This document shows, piece after piece, positions 27,894 to 32,284 of a stretch of 32,284 bases of DNA. Numbering within the stretch: position 1 is the first letter of the stretch; every line of letters starts with the position of its first letter. Origin of the DNA: an uncultured Pseudomonadota bacterium (GTDB taxonomy: Bacteria; Pseudomonadota; Gammaproteobacteria; Xanthomonadales; Wenzhouxiangellaceae). The notes under the pieces were generated by a model that was given only the letters and a program-made list of their open reading frames with translations, searched no databases and was not told the origin of the DNA. The stretch lies in NCBI GenBank assembly GCA_937138395.1, contig CAKZPB010000111.1:1-32284 (forward strand), given 5' to 3'. Made by a program: the position numbers and the translations under genes.

Positions 27894-27921
27894 ACATGGG
27901 GTCAGATCGAATCAATCCAAG
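27894..27921 (-). promoter_or_regulatory. Sigma-32-type heat-shock promoter for grpE
   Basis: On the minus strand, CTTGGAT (plus 27915-27921) and CCCCATGT (plus 27894-27901) are separated by 13 bp. The -10 matches the sigma-32 consensus CCCCATNT fully and the -35 at five of seven positions. The expected start lies about 25-30 bp before the grpE ATG. No CIRCE inverted repeat is seen. Confidence 0.8.
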
Positions 27922-27965
27922 GCATACAATAGAGGTCTTGTCCTGTTGCTATCCATTCAACATCC

Positions 27966-29639
27966 ATGCTGCATCGTCTGACTATTCAGAATTTCGCGAT
28001 CATCGACCAGCTGACATTGGAGTTTTCGGCTGGTTTCGGCGTGATCAGCGGTGAAACCGGTGCCGGCAAATCCATCCTGATCGACGCGATCGGGCTGTTG
28101 CTGGGCGATCGCGCCGAAACAGGCCTGGTTGCCGATGGCGCTCAACGTGCCGACATCACGGCAGAATTTGTCTTGGACAAGCAACATCCTGCACGCCGCT
28201 GGCTGGTTGATCAGGCGCTGGAACCAGACGAAGATGATCCCCTGCTGATTCGCCGCATGCTGCCTGCAAACGGCGGTTCTCGCAGCTGGATCAATGGGCA
28301 GGCTGTTACGGCAGGCCAGCTTCAATCGCTGGGCGGATTTCTGGTCGAAATTCATGGCCAACATGCGCACCAGAAACTGACGCAAGCCACGGAGCAGCTC
28401 AACTGGCTGGATCGTCAGGTTCCAAGCACCATCAGGACGCATGTTCAACAAACAGCTGAAGAACACCGTCGACTGGATGACCAGCTTGAAGCGCTGTATG
28501 AACAGACTCTTTCAGCCAGCGAGCAGGAACTGCTGGAGTTTCAGCTGGGCGAACTGGATCAGTTTGCGCCCCAGGCTGGCGAATATGCGCAGCTGGAAAC
28601 TGACCAGCGGAAACTGGCTTCGGTCGACGCGCTGCAGTTGGCTCTGGATCAATCACTGCAAGCGCTGGATGCTGACGAGAGCGGTGCGCAGCATCTCACG
28701 CATCGTGCTCAAGCCGAGCTTGAGCCACTGCAGCGCAATGCCGAGGAGTTGACCGAGATCGTTCAGATGCTGGAGGAGGCCAAAGTCAACCTGGCAGAAG
28801 CGTCAAGCGCAATTGAACGGGCCGCCGGGCAACTGGAGACCGATCCCAAGCGCCTGAACGAAATTGACCAGCGCCTTGGCCGCTACATCGAGTTGGCGCG
28901 CAAGCATCGGATCGAACCGGCCGAACTCGCCGACTTTCAACAGGGTATTGCCGAAAGACTGGACCAGATGAAGCAGTCCAGTCAACAGCGCGAATCGCTC
29001 GAGCAGGCACTCGAGAACGCCAGAAAACAATGGCTGCGGCATGCAAAAAAACTGCACAATGCACGCCAAAAGGCAGCCAGGGTGCTGGAGCAGTCCACTG
29101 CCGATGCATTGGCTGAACTTGGCATGACTGACGCGCGCATCGAGTTTGAAATCGAACTGGATACAACGGCAATGGTTAGCCCAAGTGGCGCTGATCGAGT
29201 GGCCATCGGGTTTTCAGCCAACCCTGGTCAGTCGCTGAAACCCCTCAGGAAAGTCGCATCCGGCGGTGAGCTGTCACGCCTCAGCCTGGCCATGATTATT
29301 GCCTCGGCAGATCCTTCGAGCACCATCACCAGAATCTTCGACGAAATCGATGCGGGAGTCGGCGGCGAAACGGCGCATCGGGTTGGTGATTACCTGCATC
29401 GATCCGGTCAACAAGGGCAAAGTCTGTGCGTGACACACCTGGCTCAAGTCGCAGCGCGCGCTGATTTTCAGCTAAAAGTCAGCAAACAGGCCAATAAGCA
29501 CAAGACGCTGGTCGAAATTCACGCGCTGAATGACGATCAACGCATCCAGGAACTGGCGCGCATGCTGGGCTCGGAATCATCGGACATCAGTCGACAGCAT
29601 GCCAAGACATTGCTGCAGGGCAAGCAGGTCAAGATTTGA
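27966..29639 (+). CDS. recN: DNA repair protein RecN
   Basis: This 557-residue SMC-like ATPase holds broken DNA ends together during double-strand-break repair. The N-terminus has LTIQNFAIIDQLTLEF and Walker A GETGAGKS (31-38). Two long coiled-coil arms (about 150-370) flank the hinge-less middle. The C-terminal half has the ABC signature region (ASGGELSRLSLAM) and Walker B with IFDEIDAGVGGETA. The ATG at 27966 gives the standard N-terminus; no strong ribosome binding site is visible. A TACAAT at 27925-27930 may be the -10. I see no obvious LexA box. It ends convergently with fur, overlapping it by 11 bp. Confidence 0.97.
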   Translation: MLHRLTIQNFAIIDQLTLEFSAGFGVISGETGAGKSILIDAIGLLLGDRAETGLVADGAQRADITAEFVLDKQHPARRWLVDQALEPDEDDPLLIRRMLPANGGSRSWINGQAVTAGQLQSLGGFLVEIHGQHAHQKLTQATEQLNWLDRQVPSTIRTHVQQTAEEHRRLDDQLEALYEQTLSASEQELLEFQLGELDQFAPQAGEYAQLETDQRKLASVDALQLALDQSLQALDADESGAQHLTHRAQAELEPLQRNAEELTEIVQMLEEAKVNLAEASSAIERAAGQLETDPKRLNEIDQRLGRYIELARKHRIEPAELADFQQGIAERLDQMKQSSQQRESLEQALENARKQWLRHAKKLHNARQKAARVLEQSTADALAELGMTDARIEFEIELDTTAMVSPSGADRVAIGFSANPGQSLKPLRKVASGGELSRLSLAMIIASADPSSTITRIFDEIDAGVGGETAHRVGDYLHRSGQQGQSLCVTHLAQVAARADFQLKVSKQANKHKTLVEIHALNDDQRIQELARMLGSESSDISRQHAKTLLQGKQVKI

Positions 29640-30054
29640 TTTTTTGAACGTACAGCACCAGTGAGTGATCAACAATTTCATAGCCGCGATCGCGCGCCAT
29701 TTCTTCCTGGCGATCTTCAATTTCCTGGTCAAAGAATTCGATGACTTCACCGGACTCGATATCAACCATATGGTCGTGATGGTCGCCTTCGTCCAGTTCG
29801 TAGCAGGCCTGGGCCGGTCGACCCGAACCGTCATCAAACATGTGCTTGACCACCAGCCCGGCTGCTTCGAACTGGTTCAGGACTCGATAGACTGTCGCCA
29901 GGCCGATGTCTTCGCCCTGGTCGATCAGCAGCTTGTAAACATCATCGGCGGTAACGTGTTTCTGGTTTGCGCCTTCAAGCAGCTCAAGGATACGCAACCT
30001 GGGTAAAGTAACCTTCAGCCCGGCTTTTTTCAGATCAACCGTTTCTTGCGACAT
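29629..30054 (-). CDS. fur: Ferric uptake regulator Fur
   Basis: This 141-residue dimeric repressor uses Fe(II) to bind operators of iron-uptake genes. The N-terminal winged helix (1-80: AGLKVTLPRLRILELL, DVYKLLIDQGEDIGLATVYRVLNQFEAAGL) binds DNA. The metal sites include HHDH (90-93 region) and the later His/Glu residues (VIEFFDQEIE, VDHSLVLYV). The CxxC zinc motif of E. coli Fur is absent, as in Pseudomonas-type Fur, so this is not a defect. It is divergent from bamE, the common fur-omlA arrangement, and overlaps the end of recN by 11 bp on the opposite strand. Confidence 0.96.
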   Translation of the reverse strand: MSQETVDLKKAGLKVTLPRLRILELLEGANQKHVTADDVYKLLIDQGEDIGLATVYRVLNQFEAAGLVVKHMFDDGSGRPAQACYELDEGDHHDHMVDIESGEVIEFFDQEIEDRQEEMARDRGYEIVDHSLVLYVQKIKS

Positions 30055-30124
30055 TCGAATAACACCGATTTAAGGTAAACGTATTGTATCATTTGCAGCT
30101 GTTGTGACATCCAAGTTCTCTGCC

Positions 30125-30550
30125 ATGCGCCAATTATCCAGCTGGTTTTTTCTAGTTGCCTTCTGCTTGCTCAGCACGGGCTGTAACGTTGTATACAAGC
30201 AAAATATCCAGCAGGGCAATGTGCTGGAGTCCGAAGAGGTTGAGCAGCTTGAAATCGGGATGACACGCCGACAGGTGTTGGCACTGCTGGGTTCACCAGC
30301 GGTTGAGAACCCGTTTCACGCCGATCGATGGGACTACATCAATTCCTTCGCACGTCGCGGCGGAGACCCGGAGATGCGTCGTTTGACCATTGAGTTTCAG
30401 GCCGACCAGGTGACAGATTATTACGGCAATTACCTCGAAGAACTGGATCTTTCCGAACGCACCGAAGAGACCATTGAAGAAGCGCTCGAGGAGCCTGAAC
30501 TTCCGCCCGAACAGCCGATTAATACCGTGGTGCTTCCGGATCAACCTTGA
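30125..30550 (+). CDS. bamE: Outer-membrane assembly lipoprotein BamE (OmlA/SmpA)
   Basis: This 141-residue lipoprotein is part of the BAM complex that inserts beta-barrel proteins into the outer membrane. It has a lipoprotein signal (FFLVAFCLLSTGC, lipobox LSTGC, cysteine at about residue 20). The SmpA/OmlA core follows: VYKQNIQQGNVLESEEVEQL, IGMTRRQVLALLGSP, HADRWDYI and RRLTIEF. An acidic proline-rich tail (EEALEEPELPPEQP) extends beyond the E. coli protein. A GTG seven codons upstream (30104) is an alternative start; I prefer the ATG at 30125 because it gives a compact signal peptide. It is divergent from fur. Confidence 0.92.
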   Translation: MRQLSSWFFLVAFCLLSTGCNVVYKQNIQQGNVLESEEVEQLEIGMTRRQVLALLGSPAVENPFHADRWDYINSFARRGGDPEMRRLTIEFQADQVTDYYGNYLEELDLSERTEETIEEALEEPELPPEQPINTVVLPDQP

Positions 30551-30587
30551 TCAGCCATTATTGGCAGCTCGTTCGGGAATTGCTGGT

Positions 30588-30905
30588 TCAGCTTTGGCTG
30601 ACTGAATTCCTGCGCGCCATATCACGACGAACTTGCTTTGGGTCCGCTTTGAGCGGACGGTAAATTTCAATTCGATCGCCCGCCTGAACCACGTGATCGG
30701 GCCTGCGAAGCGTGGCAAAAATACCGATACGGTTTGGATCAATGTCGAGTTCCGGGTGCTGTTCTTTCAGGCCTGAAGCAGATATTGCATCATCAATGGT
30801 CGAACCTGCTGCGACTTCAACGGGGATTGAAACCTGCCGGTCCGGCCACGCCACCGCAACCTCGACTTCGATCATGCCACCAGAACCAGCCTCGGCATTA
30901 TCCAT
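30588..30905 (-). CDS. rnfH: RnfH-family ubiquitin-like protein
   Basis: This 105-residue protein belongs to the RnfH/UPF0125 family with a beta-grasp, ubiquitin-like fold. Recognised blocks are IEVEVAVAWPDRQ, the middle GSTIDDAISASGL, and AGDRIEIYRPLKADPKQVRRD, which is nearly identical to the family signature. Its function is unclear; the gene usually sits next to ratA, as here. The start is uncertain. The ATG at 30905 overlaps the ratA stop by 8 bp; an ATG ten codons later (30875) gives the usual N-terminus. No strong ribosome binding site distinguishes them. Confidence 0.9.
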   Translation of the reverse strand: MDNAEAGSGGMIEVEVAVAWPDRQVSIPVEVAAGSTIDDAISASGLKEQHPELDIDPNRIGIFATLRRPDHVVQAGDRIEIYRPLKADPKQVRRDMARRNSVSQS

Positions 30906-31326
30906 ACAGCTTGTCAGCTCGCGTGCAGAAGTCATCCATCATGCGGCGGGCAACTTTGGTAAAGCCTGCATTGAACGCCGCAGCCAGTACCGGATTGTCA
31001 AAATCAAAGCGGAGCAGCAGCTCGACCTTGCATCCCATCCCCAGGTCCTGAAATGTCCAGCGGCCATTAAAATGCTGAAATGGACCATCGGCCATACGCA
31101 TCGTCAGGCTCCGTCCATAGACCAGCGAATTCTGGGTACGTATGCTGTGATTCATTCCTGCGATGGACAGTGCCAGCGTGGCTTCCTGCTCGGTATCGGA
31201 CTGCTCGTGCACTTCTACATCGCTGACCCACGCCAGGAAATCAGCATAGTGCTCCACATCGCGAACCAGCTCATACATTTGTTCGGGACTGTAGGACACC
31301 AGCGCAGAACGCTTCACTTCGGGCAT
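30898..31326 (-). CDS. ratA: RatA-type START-like domain protein
   Basis: This 142-residue protein has the START/polyketide-cyclase-like fold of the RatA/COQ10 family. Recognised segments are MPEVKRSALVSYSPEQMYELVRD-like N-terminus, YADFLAWV, FNGRWTFQDLG and a C-terminal helix VARRMMDDFC. E. coli RatA was reported to inhibit 70S ribosome association, while COQ10 relatives bind quinone; which applies here is unknown. The open frame begins 11 codons upstream, but the ATG at 31326 gives the standard start MPEVKRSALV. It overlaps rnfH downstream and is divergent from smpB. Confidence 0.92.
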   Translation of the reverse strand: MPEVKRSALVSYSPEQMYELVRDVEHYADFLAWVSDVEVHEQSDTEQEATLALSIAGMNHSIRTQNSLVYGRSLTMRMADGPFQHFNGRWTFQDLGMGCKVELLLRFDFDNPVLAAAFNAGFTKVARRMMDDFCTRADKLYG

Positions 31327-31427
31327 GGCAAAAAATCGACAGGATGCAAGGCGCATCATGATACAGAAGACAGAATGAAAAAAAGAATCCGCTACACTTG
31401 ATAGTCAATCAGGAATCGATCATAGGC

Positions 31428-31904
31428 ATGGCCAAGAAAAACGATCAAAAATCCAGTTCAAACACAATTGCACTGAATCGAAGAGCGCGCTACGAGTATC
31501 ACCTTGAAGAGCGTCTTGAAGCTGGAATTGCACTGCTCGGCTGGGAAGTCAAGGCACTGCGGGAAGGCAATATCCAGTTCAATGAGAGCTATGTGCTGTT
31601 GAGTGGTGGTGAGGCATTTCTGTTCGGCTGTCACATCACGCCGCTGGTTTCAGCCTCATCACACGTCAGCGCCGACCCGATGCGCACCCGCCGAATGCTG
31701 TTGCACAAACGCGAACTCGACCGCCTGATCGGACACGTCGAACGCCAGGGCTACACACTGATCCCAACGGCCATGTACTGGAAAAAAGGCAAAGTCAAAG
31801 TCGAGATCGCGCTGGCCAAGGGCAAGAAACAGCACGACAAACGGCGCACCGAAAAGGATCGTGACTGGGAACGGCAGAAAAGCCGAATCATGAAAGCGGG
31901 ATAA
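31428..31904 (+). CDS. smpB: SsrA-binding protein SmpB
   Basis: This 158-residue protein carries tmRNA to stalled ribosomes for trans-translation. It has the OB-fold core: [40 protein letters not shown] and the turn [14 protein letters not shown]. The basic C-terminal tail follows ([18 protein letters not shown]), which probes the mRNA channel. Length matches E. coli SmpB (160). The ATG at 31428 gives the usual MAKKN start; the frame opens ten codons earlier at a TTG. The tmRNA gene is not seen in the window. It is divergent from ratA. Confidence 0.97.
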   Translation: MAKKNDQKSSSNTIALNRRARYEYHLEERLEAGIALLGWEVKALREGNIQFNESYVLLSGGEAFLFGCHITPLVSASSHVSADPMRTRRMLLHKRELDRLIGHVERQGYTLIPTAMYWKKGKVKVEIALAKGKKQHDKRRTEKDRDWERQKSRIMKAG

Positions 31905-32093
31905 GCCTTTTGTTCCAGGATCGAACTTTTTCAGCCAGCAAGAGGTCTGAATTAATTGAAACGACCTGGTTGCGACCAGCAAGGCGTCAGGCCATTCAGC
32001 TTCGATATGCAATAATGAACACACATTTCGAAATCAAGCTGAAATCCGCAGCCGATGTAACGCAGCAACCGCAGCATATGATGCGTGCGGCTA

Positions 32094-32148
32094 TCGAGCA
32101 CCGCCGGACGCCGATAGGCAGTCGCGCAGTAGCCCGTTGAAAAAATTG
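32094..32148. repeat. 55-bp direct repeat, copy 1
   Basis: Identical over all 55 bases to 32230-32284, from TCGAGCACCGCCGGACG to CCCGTTGAAAAAATTG. Weaker similarity continues to the left of both copies (AACCGCAG at 32067-32074 and 32199-32206, each followed by a TATGAT-containing segment). Confidence 0.9.
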
Positions 32149-32229
32149 TTTTTGTAGCGTCACGAGCGGCTGGATATCGGTGGTCGCCGGAGCGTAGAAA
32201 CCGCAGTGTATGATCGATACATGAGGATT

Positions 32230-32284
32230 TCGAGCACCGCCGGACGCCGATAGGCAGTCGCGCAGTAGCCCGTTGAAAAAATTG
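32230..32284. repeat. 55-bp direct repeat, copy 2, cut by window end
   Basis: Second perfect copy, offset 136 bp from the first. The match runs to the last base of the window, so the true repeat is longer and more copies may follow. Confidence 0.9.

Larger units (their letters stand above)
31905..32284. other. Noncoding region after smpB
   Basis: In these 380 bases to the window end I see no gene I would support. A small open frame on the plus strand has no ribosome binding site and enters the repeat. No tmRNA (no ANDENYALAA-like tag frame), tRNA or terminator with a T-run was recognised. The right part contains the repeat described at 32094-32284. Confidence 0.55.

Noticed and set aside
29629-30054. 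Fur lacking the CxxC zinc motif taken as a defect
   Set aside because: Pseudomonas-type Fur proteins also lack it and are functional.
31905-32284. tmRNA gene next to smpB
   Set aside because: No tag reading frame or tRNA-like ends could be recognised.

Overview
The window looks like part of a gammaproteobacterial chromosome from the Xanthomonadales/Lysobacterales side, possibly Wenzhouxiangella-like. Three things suggest this. The core gene order recJ, rpfE-like, greA, carB, carA, dapB, dnaJ, dnaK, grpE, then recN, fur, bamE, rnfH, ratA and smpB is the order I recall from the Xanthomonas rpf/greA neighbourhood. Extragenic GGGACTCGG-type repeats, which translate as 'GLGIRDS', occur around carA/carB. 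A secreted beta-helix protein ends in a 'FFDGFE' tail of a kind I associate with this group. The lineage call is an inference and no search was run.

Layout. (1) 1-3.6 kb, visibly more A+T-rich in its first 2.7 kb: an accessory module on the minus strand. It holds a short stand-alone EAL phosphodiesterase gene, two paralogous DUF6502-like putative HTH regulators, and between them an exported protein built from two sets of perfect short peptide repeats. The EAL gene and the distal regulator are preceded by copies of one 36-bp promoter/operator element. This is my best candidate for an undescribed system. (2) 3.75-7.1 kb: divergent uvrB and an aspartate-type aminotransferase. (3) 7.2-10.7 kb, plus strand: a FimT/GspH pseudopilin, a helical-repeat periplasmic protein and a secreted M14 zinc carboxypeptidase. 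(4) 10.7-18.2 kb, minus strand: lysS, prfB with its programmed +1 frameshift, a secreted beta-helix protein, recJ, an RpfE-like protein and greA. (5) 18.3-27.9 kb, minus strand: carB, carA, dapB, dnaJ, dnaK, grpE. A four-helix-bundle gene flanked by inverted repeats sits between carA and carB. Heat-shock (sigma-32-type) promoters precede grpE and dnaK, and no hrcA is present. (6) 28.0-31.9 kb: recN and fur overlap convergently, fur and bamE are divergent, then rnfH-ratA on the minus strand and smpB on the plus strand. (7) 31.9-32.3 kb: noncoding, with a 136-bp-period repeat running off the window end.

How the genes fit together. Most are housekeeping: DNA repair (UvrB, RecJ, RecN), translation and its quality control (LysS, RF2, SmpB), transcript cleavage (GreA), carbamoyl phosphate and lysine synthesis (CarAB, DapB), chaperones (DnaK-DnaJ-GrpE), iron regulation (Fur) and outer-membrane assembly (BamE). 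Several adjacent genes overlap by 4 bp (ATGA or GTGA), pointing to translational coupling. The unusual content is the left-end module, the carAB insertion and the right-end repeats.
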